Position numbers and translations under genes: made by a program. This document shows positions 54,593-63,282 of a DNA stretch of 64,000 nt, in pieces. The number at the start of each line of letters is the position of its first letter. Position 1 is the stretch's first letter. Source of the stretch: Gemmatimonas sp. (GTDB taxonomy: Bacteria > Gemmatimonadota > Gemmatimonadetes > Gemmatimonadales > Gemmatimonadaceae); assembly GCF_031426495.1 (NCBI RefSeq), contig NZ_JANPLK010000027.1, forward strand, positions 1 to 64,000. Reading direction: 5' to 3'. The notes under the pieces were generated by a model. It was not told the DNA's origin and did not search any database. It saw only the letters and a program-made list of their open reading frames with translations.

Positions 54593-55006
54593 TTACTCCC
54601 CCTCGTAGTCGACATAATTATTTTCGGTTTCCCAGAGTCGCAGGCGCACCAGCTTCCCGGGCGCCACGACGGGTTCCAGCACGCGCCACATGCCCACGAC
54701 CACATTTTCCGTGGTCGGGTTCACGCCCTGCATGTAGGGCACGTCGATGTTGAAGTTGCGGTGGTCGGTGACACCGACCACGTGCCGTTCCACCGTATCG
54801 CGCAGCATCCCGAGATCGATCACATAACCGGTGCGCTCGTCGATCGGCCCCTTGACCGACACTTCGAGCGTGTAGTTGTGACCGTGCCAGTTCGGGTTAT
54901 TGCACTTGCCGAACAGGCGGGTGTTCTCCTCGTCGGAGAGGGCGGGATTGTGAACGCGGTGGGCGGCGTTGAAGCGCAGCAGTCGCGTCGCGGTGACGAT
55001 AGGCAT
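54593..55006 (-). CDS. 6-pyruvoyl-tetrahydropterin synthase
   Basis: The 137-residue product has RFNAAHRV, FGKCNNPNWHGHNYTLEV with the catalytic Cys and zinc His residues, TGYVIDLGMLRDTVERHVVGVTDHRNFNID and ENNYVDYEGE. The Cys-x5-HGH spacing matches animal-type PTPS rather than QueD (Cys-x3-HGH). With FolE and an SDR it would make tetrahydrobiopterin from GTP. ATG at 55006. It is the first gene of the operon, with the 6S RNA candidate upstream. Confidence 0.93.
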   Translation of the reverse strand: MPIVTATRLLRFNAAHRVHNPALSDEENTRLFGKCNNPNWHGHNYTLEVSVKGPIDERTGYVIDLGMLRDTVERHVVGVTDHRNFNIDVPYMQGVNPTTENVVVGMWRVLEPVVAPGKLVRLRLWETENNYVDYEGE

Positions 55007-55093
55007 ATCGACCGAACAGCCTAAAAGGGGGAGAGGTTCCATCCCCAAACTCGTACCCCCCGTGCGCCTCGGCAACCGGGTCGGTCCCTGAAA

Positions 55094-55130
55094 ACACGAA
55101 AGCCCCGCCGATTGGCAGGGCCTTCGCTAA
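55094..55130 (-). terminator. Terminator of the 6S RNA transcript
   Basis: On the minus strand AAGGCCCTGCC and GGCGGGGCTTT form an 11-bp stem with two G-U pairs, followed by CGTGTTTT. It ends a minus-strand transcript that carries the folded RNA at 55131-55300, and lies 88 bp before the PTPS start. Confidence 0.7.
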
Positions 55131-55300
55131 AGATACGGAACGAAGAGGAGGTCTTGAAGCCCAAAGAATACTGATAAGGTCCTCACCACGCGGTCGCCTT
55201 CCCCGCACTGGGGCATGACGTGAACGCAGTCTGTCGGACCTTTTCTTAGGACTTATCGGCTCAAGAGGTAATTCTCTCCGCCCCGCACACTGGTCGAGTA
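55131..55300 (-). ncRNA. ssrS: Probable 6S RNA
   Basis: Read on the minus strand, this region folds into one long hairpin. GGCTTCAAGA pairs with TCTTGAGCC, and GATAAGTCC pairs with GGACCTTATC with one bulge. It contains TGAGCCGATA, identical to a stretch of E. coli 6S RNA. The region has no ORF and has its own terminator just downstream. 6S RNA mimics an open promoter and sequesters the housekeeping RNA polymerase. Boundaries are uncertain by about 20 bases. A signal-recognition RNA is unlikely because its conserved apical loop is absent. Together with the terminator this accounts for the 371-bp stretch 55007-55376. Confidence 0.6.
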
Positions 55301-55324
55301 TCGACGCCGGAGGGGTCGTACTAC

Positions 55325-55354
55325 ACGCCGATATTGTACATGGTGCGCCACGGC
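55325..55354 (-). promoter_or_regulatory. Possible promoter of the 6S RNA
   Basis: On the minus strand TTGCGC is followed after about 18 bp by TACAAT (55330-55325). A start near 55317 would give a transcript of roughly 220 nt down to the terminator at 55094. The -35 is weak, so this is tentative. Confidence 0.4.
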
Positions 55355-55376
55355 GCGCGCAATGCGAGATTACAGG

Positions 55377-55547
55377 ATGGACTTCTACATGCTTGCCGGA
55401 ATCGTGATGCTCGTCGCATGGGGCGGTATCACCTATACGACCGATGCCCCCGGTTGGATCCATCTGATGCTTACCGGCGGCGTCTTTCTCATTATCTGGC
55501 GCATCGTCGTGCGCGATACGCCCTCCGGTCCCGACCAGAAGCGCTAG
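55377..55547 (+). CDS. Small two-helix membrane protein (DUF5670-like)
   Basis: The 56-residue product is two membrane helices: FYMLAGIVMLVAWGGITY, then GWIHLMLTGGVFLIIWRIV. A charged tail follows. The short length and the WIHLML-VFLIIWRIV pattern resemble lmo0937-family proteins (DUF5670). ATG at 55377 has GAG about ten bases upstream; ATG at 55362 would add five residues. It is convergent with the GNAT gene. Confidence 0.6.
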   Translation: MDFYMLAGIVMLVAWGGITYTTDAPGWIHLMLTGGVFLIIWRIVVRDTPSGPDQKR

Positions 55548-55556
55548 CGGGCGGTC

Positions 55557-56534
55557 CTAGATCTCCCAGTTCGAGAGCACCATGCCGTCGACGGGCGGGA
55601 CCTCGCTCCAGCCGTAGGCGCTCATCCGCAGGTCCGTCCACCGCACGCGCGCACCCAGCGCGACGAGTGTGCGGTACGCATCCGGATAGTCGCCCTGCAA
55701 TCGAATGGCGACGCGACGTGTCCCCGTGCGCCGCGCCAGATCCGCCAGATTGCCCAGCAACTGCGGCAGACTGCTTCGGCGGGCCAGCACGAGCTTGAGC
55801 ACGCGCAGCTCTTCCCGCGTCCGACCTTCGACCAGCGGCGCCGTATGGCACACGGCGAAACCGGTGGGCGCGTCGAGCGGCCCCATCAGAATGGTATCGC
55901 CCAGCGTTAAGCGGTCGGTGAGTTCGAGCTCACGCGTGAAGTCGTACCCCGGCATCACGCGCATCGTGAGCTCGCGGCAGGCGGCAATCGCGGCTTCTTT
56001 CTCGAGTGCGGACAACCGCGACAGGAGCTCGGGCCCCCGCTCCCCCAACGCCGCATCGAGCGTGAGCGTGACCGTGAGATGTCCGGGAACGAAGCCAAGA
56101 TTCGAGTAGAAGCCGATGTTGTCCATCGTGCGCGGCATCGTCTCGAGTCCGATCACCTTCACCGACTGCTGACGCAGCCACCGCATACCACTCTGCACGA
56201 TGATCTTGCCGAGTCCGGCGCCCTGGCTGTCAGGGCGGACGCATAGCGGCCCCATCCAGCCCTCGGTGCCCGAGTGATGCACGATGTTGAAGGCGGCAAT
56301 GCGTCCACGTTCGTCACGCCAGCAGAGCGCACCATCGCCCGCATCCTCGATGGCGTAGCGCCAGATCGCTGGATTCAGCGGCGGCACGCGCACGCCAGTC
56401 ATACCGTCCTTGCGATACCGCTGGGTGAACGCTTCGGCGAACACCTCGTTGAGCTGTGGGATATCCTCGACGGTGGCCACCATCGGTCCCTCGAGCGGAC
56501 GGGTGTTACGCCACGTGCGCGACGACACGGTCAT
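55557..56534 (-). CDS. GNAT family N-acetyltransferase
   Basis: The 325-residue protein has a GNAT domain in its first 150 residues, with the acetyl-CoA loop RPDSQGAGLGKIIVQSGMRWL and NIGFYSNLGFVPG. A second alpha/beta domain of unknown type follows. The ATG at 56534 overlaps the sbcC stop as ATGA, so it is the last gene of the DNA-end-processing operon. The substrate is unknown; acetylation of an operon partner is a possibility inferred only from coupling. Confidence 0.88.
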   Translation of the reverse strand: MTVSSRTWRNTRPLEGPMVATVEDIPQLNEVFAEAFTQRYRKDGMTGVRVPPLNPAIWRYAIEDAGDGALCWRDERGRIAAFNIVHHSGTEGWMGPLCVRPDSQGAGLGKIIVQSGMRWLRQQSVKVIGLETMPRTMDNIGFYSNLGFVPGHLTVTLTLDAALGERGPELLSRLSALEKEAAIAACRELTMRVMPGYDFTRELELTDRLTLGDTILMGPLDAPTGFAVCHTAPLVEGRTREELRVLKLVLARRSSLPQLLGNLADLARRTGTRRVAIRLQGDYPDAYRTLVALGARVRWTDLRMSAYGWSEVPPVDGMVLSNWEI

Positions 56535-59011
56535 GCGTGCACCGGCGACAGCGTATCGCCGCTCGACTCTGCAGCGAGTGCGGCGGTACCGAACGGATCG
56601 ACACTGTGCGCGCGCGCGCTGGTGCGCACGACACTACATCCGCGTGAATCGTCATACTCGACCATGAGTACGCGATCCAATCCCTCCTGGACCTGCTCGA
56701 TGTGCGTGATCACGATGACCTGCTCGAATCGGCCGTGAAGGTTTCGGAGTAAATCGACAACATTGGCTCGGCGACCCTCGTCGAGCGAACCGAACACCTC
56801 ATCGAGAATCAGCAAGGAAAATGCCTGTCCAGCTCTTTCCGCGATCATCTGCGAAATTGCCAGCCGGAGCACGAGATTGCACAAATCTTCCTCGCCGCCC
56901 GAAATCACGGGTTTCGGAATCTCGTCTTCCATGATCAAGACGCGGTAGTCCTCGTCAAACTCGAGTTCACGATAGCGTCCGTCGGTAAGCTCGCCGAGGA
57001 AGCCGCTGGCGATGGTGGCCAGTTCCGGGCGCAGTTGGAAGTTGAGATCGGTGCGCAGGTCGGTGAGCGCGCGATCGAGCTCGTCATGCAACTGTTTGTC
57101 CTTCTCAAGGGCGTCGAGCGTTTCCTGCAGCCTCGCGAGATCGCGCCGGCCCTGCTCGGCGCTATCGAGGGCGGCCCGCGCCCGCTCCGCTTCGCCCGCG
57201 GCACTGACCGCATCGAGCTCAGCACGACGGGCTTCGGCGGCGGCGCGCTCGTGGGCGTCACGCACGCGCTGATACGATGTGTCATCCATACCCAACGCGG
57301 TGCGTTGACGCTCGAGCTCCACGACCTTCGTACGCGCCGCATCACGCACGACCGATACGCGCAGGCGCTCCGTGCGCGTGACATCCTCGCGCTCCACGAG
57401 ACCGCCCACACGCGCCGCCTTCGTTTCAAGCTCCTGCAATCGCACCACCTCGTCGCGCAGGGCGCGATGGCGCAGCGCGTCGTAGCCCAGCGGCAGCGCT
57501 GCCAATTGTTCGGTGGCTTGCGCGAGTCGCGCGGCGAGCTCGGTACGCGCATCGGCCACCTGCGTGGCCTCGGTGAGCGCGTTCTGAATCTTCAACAACC
57601 GACGCTCAGCCGCCGACAGTTCCGCCTGCATGGCACGACGCTGTTCGTCCATCGCCTCAATGGCGGCCGGGACGGCGGTGAGCTGTTCGGCGCGCTGACG
57701 GTAGTAGTTTCCATCGATGCGCACGGTCTCGATCTGCTCGTTCAGCAGCTCGAGCACCCCGCGATACGACGCGCCGAGCGGCCGCCCGCAGGTCGGGCAC
57801 GGCGACTCCTCACCGAGTCCCTCGAGCGTGTCGCGCTGTTCCGACAGCTCCGCATACTGTCCTCGAAGTCCTTCAAGTCGGGTGGCCGCTTCTTGACCAT
57901 CTCTGGTCCAGGCTTTGCTCTCCGCGTCGAGCGTCCGCTCCGTCTCCGTGAGCGTGCCGCGCAGTGTCGCAAGCTGCAGTTGCGTATCACGCTCCAGCGT
58001 CGGCGCCGACTCCAGACGCACGGCGCGCTCGGCAAGCTTGGCATCTTCCTCTGCCACCGTGCGCACCCGCTCCATCAGCGCCTGCCGTCGCGCATCGGCG
58101 GCCGCGAGCTGTTCGAGCGACTCCAGTTCCGCGCGCAACGACAGCAGCGGCAGAATCGCCAGCCGCAACGGCGCCAGTTCGTTGTGCGCGAGGGCCACGG
58201 CGTCGAGTTCACGATCGAGCCGCTCGACCTCGCGGGCGAAGCTCATTGCTTCGCTCTCGGCCACGCGCAGCTCCGCCAGCAGCTGCTGCATCTGATCGCG
58301 CTGCGTCTGCGCATCGAGCCACTGGGGCGCCACGGCGCTCAGCCGGTCGGACGTGCTGACGCGCGCCACCTCGGCTTCGGCGGCACGTGTTCGGGCCACG
58401 GCGAGTCGGGCCTCGGCGTCCGCTACACCGCGCCAGATCGCATCGGCGTCGGGCATGCCCTGTTTCAATCCATTGATCTCAGCCATGAGCGCCCGACGCC
58501 GTTCGCGCGCAATCTCTTGTGCCCCGCTGATCCGATCGTAGCCCAACACCCGAGAAAGGAATCGCGCCCGCTCCGCCGGACCGAGCGCAGCCATGACATC
58601 GAGTTCCTTCTGACCCGTAAAGTAGGTGTGAAAGAATTCCGAGCGCGTCATGCCGAGTCGCCGTTGAAGAAACTCGGTGCTTCCCGATATGGTGCTCGCT
58701 ACGGGTATGTCACTCCCGTCGAGAAAAACTTCTGCGTTGGTTAAGCCCCGCACGACGCGGTAGGCATGTCCGGCAAGCTCGAACGCCAACTCAACCCGTA
58801 CTGAGGCGCGCGGCAGCGCCCGCGAGAAACGAATTGAATCACGGGTGCCGCGCGCGGCGGGCGTGCCATACAACGCCCACGCGATCGCTTCCAGCAGCGT
58901 CGACTTTCCCGAGCCGTTGGGACCGATGATACCGGTCAGGCCTCGCTCGAATTCGATGCGAGTGTCCGCGTGCTGACGGAAGTTCTGTAATCGAAGGGAA
59001 ATCAGTCGCAT
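56531..59011 (-). CDS. sbcC: SbcC/Rad50-like SMC ATPase
   Basis: With SbcD/Mre11 it tethers and trims DNA ends. The 826-residue protein has Walker A GPNGSGKST at residues 30-38. Long coiled coils follow, broken by a zinc hook CPTC at Cys405 and Cys408. The ABC signature ISGGEEDLCN and Walker B LLILDEVFGSLD come near the C-terminus. It is shorter than E. coli SbcC (about 1050) and closer in size to archaeal Rad50. The coding start at 59011 lies three bases after the sbcD stop. Confidence 0.94.
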   Translation of the reverse strand: MRLISLRLQNFRQHADTRIEFERGLTGIIGPNGSGKSTLLEAIAWALYGTPAARGTRDSIRFSRALPRASVRVELAFELAGHAYRVVRGLTNAEVFLDGSDIPVASTISGSTEFLQRRLGMTRSEFFHTYFTGQKELDVMAALGPAERARFLSRVLGYDRISGAQEIARERRRALMAEINGLKQGMPDADAIWRGVADAEARLAVARTRAAEAEVARVSTSDRLSAVAPQWLDAQTQRDQMQQLLAELRVAESEAMSFAREVERLDRELDAVALAHNELAPLRLAILPLLSLRAELESLEQLAAADARRQALMERVRTVAEEDAKLAERAVRLESAPTLERDTQLQLATLRGTLTETERTLDAESKAWTRDGQEAATRLEGLRGQYAELSEQRDTLEGLGEESPCPTCGRPLGASYRGVLELLNEQIETVRIDGNYYRQRAEQLTAVPAAIEAMDEQRRAMQAELSAAERRLLKIQNALTEATQVADARTELAARLAQATEQLAALPLGYDALRHRALRDEVVRLQELETKAARVGGLVEREDVTRTERLRVSVVRDAARTKVVELERQRTALGMDDTSYQRVRDAHERAAAEARRAELDAVSAAGEAERARAALDSAEQGRRDLARLQETLDALEKDKQLHDELDRALTDLRTDLNFQLRPELATIASGFLGELTDGRYRELEFDEDYRVLIMEDEIPKPVISGGEEDLCNLVLRLAISQMIAERAGQAFSLLILDEVFGSLDEGRRANVVDLLRNLHGRFEQVIVITHIEQVQEGLDRVLMVEYDDSRGCSVVRTSARAHSVDPFGTAALAAESSGDTLSPVHA

Positions 59012-59014
59012 GCG

Positions 59015-60211
59015 TCAGCCCTCCAGCACAGGGAGGGCAGCCATCGCCGCGTCTTCGGCCTGCTGCAGATACCGCAGGCCGAGCGACACGAGTAGTTCTC
59101 GATCGAGACCGGGGGACAATGGACGCTCGTTCAGGCGTTCGGCCACCAGCTCGGGCAAGGTGGCCCGACGACCCGGCGCACCTTCTCCCTTGCCACGGCG
59201 GGCCAGCACTTCCGGCCGACGTGCATCGAGATGAAAGTGCATCGCCCGCTTCCGGTACTCGCGGAGCGCCTCGTGATTGAGCTCGCGCGCGATGTGGCGT
59301 GCGATGTTGCGCACGGTAACTCGCACCACGCGATCATCGATGCCCCCGATCGCGCTATCCACGCGTGCTCGCAGTGCACTGTCTACGTCCGCGGCACCCA
59401 TGCCGCTGGCGTCGATCGGTTCGAGATCCAGCAGCGGGCGCGATGGAACTACCGGATGAAATCGATGTGCACCGGTAATCAGGTCGTGCTCGACGAACCC
59501 TTTCCCGGCAACAGATCTTTCGCGCTGCTCCTTCAGTTCTCCCCACGGGTTCGAACTTGTATAGTCAATTGACCCGCTGTAAAACACGCGATCAGCTAAC
59601 TTGCGGTACACGTGATAGTGTCCGAGGGCGACATAGCCCCACTTGTCAGCATTCAGCTCTTTGAGCGGAATCTCGACAGCCGCCCGCTCTGGAGACGCGA
59701 CGTGCGAGGGGAGCATTCCCTCGATCTCACCGTGGACCAGCAACACGTTGTGCGCGAATCCCTCCGGCGGCGCCATGAGCGGACGGTCTACCCCTGGTGC
59801 GTCGGGCACGGCCATTACGCAAAGGGAAAGCTCGGGAAACTTGAATAGCTCCGGCTTGTCATCCGCTACGCTGATGCCGATCTCTCGAAACAATCGCAGA
59901 ATGCACCCGGCGTCCGCCGTTCGTGGCGCGTCATGATTGCCGGCGACCATAACGATCTTTGTGCTCGGCAGCGCGTCCAGCAGTCGCTGAAACGTCCGAT
60001 ACGCGTGCAGGATCGCCTGGTTTGACGGGCGCACGGTGTGGAACACGTCACCGCCCACGACAATCAGGTCGGGCGCACACTCGATGATCTGGGCCACGGC
60101 ACGCGACACCGTCGCGGCGACATCAGCCTCGCGCTGGTTGATTCCGGTCGGCGTGAGCCGCTGATACTGGCGGAATCCGAGATGGAGATCGCTGAGGTGG
60201 ACCAGGCGCAT
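59015..60211 (-). CDS. sbcD: SbcD/Mre11-like nuclease
   Basis: The 398-residue metallophosphoesterase has all the Mre11 motifs: SDLHLGF, VVGGDVFH, VAGNHDAPR, LLVHGEIEG and LGHYHVY, which coordinate two metal ions for nuclease action. A C-terminal region (about 280-398) probably contacts the SMC partner. ATG at 60211 is chosen; the longer frame to 60259 is not needed. It is directly upstream of sbcC. Confidence 0.94.
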   Translation of the reverse strand: MRLVHLSDLHLGFRQYQRLTPTGINQREADVAATVSRAVAQIIECAPDLIVVGGDVFHTVRPSNQAILHAYRTFQRLLDALPSTKIVMVAGNHDAPRTADAGCILRLFREIGISVADDKPELFKFPELSLCVMAVPDAPGVDRPLMAPPEGFAHNVLLVHGEIEGMLPSHVASPERAAVEIPLKELNADKWGYVALGHYHVYRKLADRVFYSGSIDYTSSNPWGELKEQRERSVAGKGFVEHDLITGAHRFHPVVPSRPLLDLEPIDASGMGAADVDSALRARVDSAIGGIDDRVVRVTVRNIARHIARELNHEALREYRKRAMHFHLDARRPEVLARRGKGEGAPGRRATLPELVAERLNERPLSPGLDRELLVSLGLRYLQQAEDAAMAALPVLEG

Positions 60212-60268
60212 GCTGCAACCTACAGAACGACCCCGCGACCTCAAAGCGCGAGGCCGCACCCGCGCCGG

Positions 60269-61261
60269 TCAGCGAATGCGAATGCGTTGTACGATGCGCA
60301 AGTCGAGCAGCATCGGCCGGGCCGCTTCGGCCGGACCGGGCGTGACCTCGGACTGTACGTCGATGACCGTTCGGGCGTCGACGATCCACGCACGCAGTCG
60401 GTCGAGGACCATCGTCCCGCGCACCGTCCCGGCGGTGACCACTCGCGTGCCGGCGGGGAGTTCCCGGGCAGCGCCGTCCCGGCGGAGTTCACCCTCCATC
60501 GAGATCCACGCGTTTCGTCCGCCCTGTGTGAGGGAATCGAGGCGGAAGCGGGTGCGTACCACGCCGTCGGTGCGATAGCCACTGAGCGGAAGCGAGGGGA
60601 GCACGATGTCGCGCACCCAGCGCTCGCCTACCCGCACCGCGTTCTCGGGCAGCAGCGCGGGCATCGAGGCCAGGGTGGCGCCGAGTTCCATGGCACCCGG
60701 CGGGGGATCGCTCACGCGCATGGCGCCGTCGGGCGTTACGCGCACACGGACCTGCCGTCCATCGGCGGGAAGCGGCAGCATTTCAAGGCGGGCCTGTTCG
60801 GCGGCGGTCCCGGCCCACATGGCCATCGAATCGGTGGTCGCCAGCAACGTCGTGGACGACAGATCGCTCGCCTCGACCAGTGAGTGCGCGTACATGACCA
60901 ACTTGGTCACTCGAAGCGAGGCCCGTGCGCGACGCGGTCCGTACTCGGGTGACTTCGACGCGGGCGGCACCGTGCCGCCGGCGCGACGTCCATCGATACC
61001 CGCCCCCGAACCTACCGGCGGCACCGAGGATTCCGTCCGGCGTCCGCTCATTTCGATCGTCTGATCCATCTGCAGGCGCAGCATGTCACCCACCCGCGGG
61101 CGCACGATGAGCGTGACCCCATCGGGACCCGGCCGCATGGATTGCGCGAACAGCCGTGGCGCGGCGGCAGACGCGCCCGCGAGCACGAGCGTGCAGGACC
61201 CGGTCAGCAGGCCGCACGCCCTGGCGAGCAACCATCCGCGGATTCCACTCGGCAACGTCAT
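60269..61261 (-). CDS. Exported protein of unknown function in the DNA-end operon
   Basis: The 330-residue product has a signal peptide (ACGLLTGSCTLVLAGASAAAPRLFAQ) and a beta-rich body (DGVTLIVRPRVGDMLRLQMDQ, RVTPDGAMRVSDPPPGAME, GYRTDGVVRTRFRLDS). It is predicted to be periplasmic, which is odd among nuclear-type repair genes. It overlaps the herA stop by four bases and precedes sbcD by 57 bp. I recognise no family with confidence. Confidence 0.75.
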   Translation of the reverse strand: MTLPSGIRGWLLARACGLLTGSCTLVLAGASAAAPRLFAQSMRPGPDGVTLIVRPRVGDMLRLQMDQTIEMSGRRTESSVPPVGSGAGIDGRRAGGTVPPASKSPEYGPRRARASLRVTKLVMYAHSLVEASDLSSTTLLATTDSMAMWAGTAAEQARLEMLPLPADGRQVRVRVTPDGAMRVSDPPPGAMELGATLASMPALLPENAVRVGERWVRDIVLPSLPLSGYRTDGVVRTRFRLDSLTQGGRNAWISMEGELRRDGAARELPAGTRVVTAGTVRGTMVLDRLRAWIVDARTVIDVQSEVTPGPAEAARPMLLDLRIVQRIRIR

Positions 61262-63282
61262 CCGCCGTATTCGTCGGGCGAGAAGGAGCGGAGTGCGCGC
61301 GGGCGGGGCGTCACCGCTTCGACCTCACTCGCCGTTGGACGCGCTCGACGTGTCAGCTCACGCGTGAAGGCGCGCTTCACGTCGTCAGGACGGGTACGGA
61401 TCACGGCATTGCGCGCGGCGAGCACGACATGCTCGTCGTAGAGCAGAATGGTCTGCTGGACAAACCCGAGTTCAATGGTGTCGTCGAGTCGACGCAGCTC
61501 GCGCGTGACGGCTTGCGCCAACGTCGGCTCAGGCGCCTGCGGAAACCGTTCTACGCCCTCGCGCCCGGACATCACCGACGGGCGCGGAAAGCGCACGAAT
61601 ACCGGCTGCGTGAAATGCGGATGGCGCACCATGAGCTGGCCCTTGTCGAGGGTAGCCATACGCGCTTTGATGGCCGGACTCAACACTTGATAGCCCGGTG
61701 ATGCCAACTCGTCGCCATCCATGCGCCCGTACAGCGCGGTGCCCGCATTCCCCGTCACGCGACGATGCACCTGCGAGCGAAATTGCTGGGCACCGAAGAG
61801 CACGAGCCCGAGATACCGGCCACGTTCGGCGATATCGAGCAGCATTTTGCGGACATAGGTATCGGGACCATCGTGAGGCGCATACTTGTTCAGCTCATCG
61901 ACGAAGACGATGACATGATCGACACCGAGTTCCCGCCGCTCGAGTTGTTCACGCAGCCGGGACACCACACGGGCGAAGACGAGATCCTGCGCGTCTTCCT
62001 CCACGTTGGCGACATCGACCACATACACCGCGCGATCCACAAAGCTCCCGAACGGCAGATCGGACACGGCGCCGTCATCGGTGACCAACCCCGCGCAGCG
62101 CGTGGACAGATTGGACAACCGGTTCCGGACTTTGCGCACCGTGGCGGCATGGTGTGTGCGCCAGGTATCGCCGTTCGAATCCTCGAGCTTGCGCAGGACA
62201 TCACGGAACCATGCGTCGAGATCGGCGAACGATTGCACGCGGTGCGTGCGCGTGAAGCCAGGCTCCTCGAAGTCCTTCCCGACGACGCGCTCGCGGATGA
62301 AATCGATGAGCGCATCGGCCTTCGCATCGATGTCGTCCTTGTTCAACAACACTTCGGCGAACTGCAGCACCTCACCGAGGCCCCACGTGAGCGGCGACAC
62401 ACTGTCGGCGAGCGCAGGATGCGAGCGCAGCGTGTTCAGCGCGAAGCCGCGGGCGGTGAAGGGCGCGAAGTAGCGCACATCTTGAAACGGCGTGGGCGGC
62501 ACGCCAAGCATCTCGTACATCTCGAGATCCGCCGGCTCGAGCTTTCCCGGCTGATCGAGAAAGCACAGGTCCGGACCCTTCACGTTGAAGCACACCGCCG
62601 CCACGGTACCACGATGGGCCGGGAAATGCGCGAAGATCGATTGCAACAGCCACTCGATCGCACTGGTCTTCGTCGCGAGACCGGACACGCCGGAGATGTT
62701 CAGGTGCGCCGCTTCCGGCCCCACGAGAAAGTCGGCGTCGAGGAAGATCGGCGACCGCATGCCGCCGGCCCGATACACACCCACCGGAATGCCAGTCGAC
62801 GATTCACCAGTGATGTAGCCGTCCATGCGCAGGGCCACGGCGACGTCGGCATCATTGGCGAGATACACCGCACCAAGCGGTACCGGTTGCAACGGTTCCT
62901 CAGGGATGTGGCGCAACACCGACGCCGTGTAGAGCCGGATCTCGGTGCGATCGGTGTGCGACAGCGGTCCGTCGTGGGGCCGGCCGTCGTGCCCGAGCAC
63001 ATCGTGCAGCGGCGACTGCAGATCGCTGTAGCTGAAGCCTTCCACCACGACACCGTACACGCGCGGGATCACGTTCTCCACCGGTGTATTGCCTTCGACG
63101 CGCACGATCGTGCCGATGCCGATCGGCGCGTCGATGGCCGTCCAGAAATGGAACTCGTGGGGCGTGTTCGGTTTCTTTTCCGTCGCCACGACACGACCGA
63201 GCGGCAGCGACACAGCAGCGGGAACAGTGGAAGGCGAGGTCACAGCGTCACGGCGAAGAAGGTCAGTGGCCCACGAGCGCAT
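61258..63282 (-). CDS. herA: HerA-like DNA-translocating ATPase
   Basis: HerA hexamers pump DNA and drive NurA in resection of double-strand breaks. The 674-residue protein has a HerA N-terminal barrel region, a Walker A variant GVSGLATKTSAIEW near residue 200, Walker B HVIVFVDELNKYAP, and GLVLFGAQQFRSQV with the arginine-rich stretch after it. The start is ATG at 63282, overlapping the NurA end by 20 bp. GTG at 63243 is an alternative. Confidence 0.9.
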   Translation of the reverse strand: MRSWATDLLRRDAVTSPSTVPAAVSLPLGRVVATEKKPNTPHEFHFWTAIDAPIGIGTIVRVEGNTPVENVIPRVYGVVVEGFSYSDLQSPLHDVLGHDGRPHDGPLSHTDRTEIRLYTASVLRHIPEEPLQPVPLGAVYLANDADVAVALRMDGYITGESSTGIPVGVYRAGGMRSPIFLDADFLVGPEAAHLNISGVSGLATKTSAIEWLLQSIFAHFPAHRGTVAAVCFNVKGPDLCFLDQPGKLEPADLEMYEMLGVPPTPFQDVRYFAPFTARGFALNTLRSHPALADSVSPLTWGLGEVLQFAEVLLNKDDIDAKADALIDFIRERVVGKDFEEPGFTRTHRVQSFADLDAWFRDVLRKLEDSNGDTWRTHHAATVRKVRNRLSNLSTRCAGLVTDDGAVSDLPFGSFVDRAVYVVDVANVEEDAQDLVFARVVSRLREQLERRELGVDHVIVFVDELNKYAPHDGPDTYVRKMLLDIAERGRYLGLVLFGAQQFRSQVHRRVTGNAGTALYGRMDGDELASPGYQVLSPAIKARMATLDKGQLMVRHPHFTQPVFVRFPRPSVMSGREGVERFPQAPEPTLAQAVTRELRRLDDTIELGFVQQTILLYDEHVVLAARNAVIRTRPDDVKRAFTRELTRRARPTASEVEAVTPRPRALRSFSPDEYGG

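Noticed and set aside
54593..55006. QueD annotation for the PTPS gene
   Set aside because: The Cys-x5-HGH spacing and the partner genes fit PTPS; no queC or queE is nearby. A QueD role is not excluded.
57035..58744. 569-residue plus-strand open frame
   Set aside because: It is antisense to sbcC, Arg-rich, with no start signal or recognisable domain. It is a high-GC shadow.
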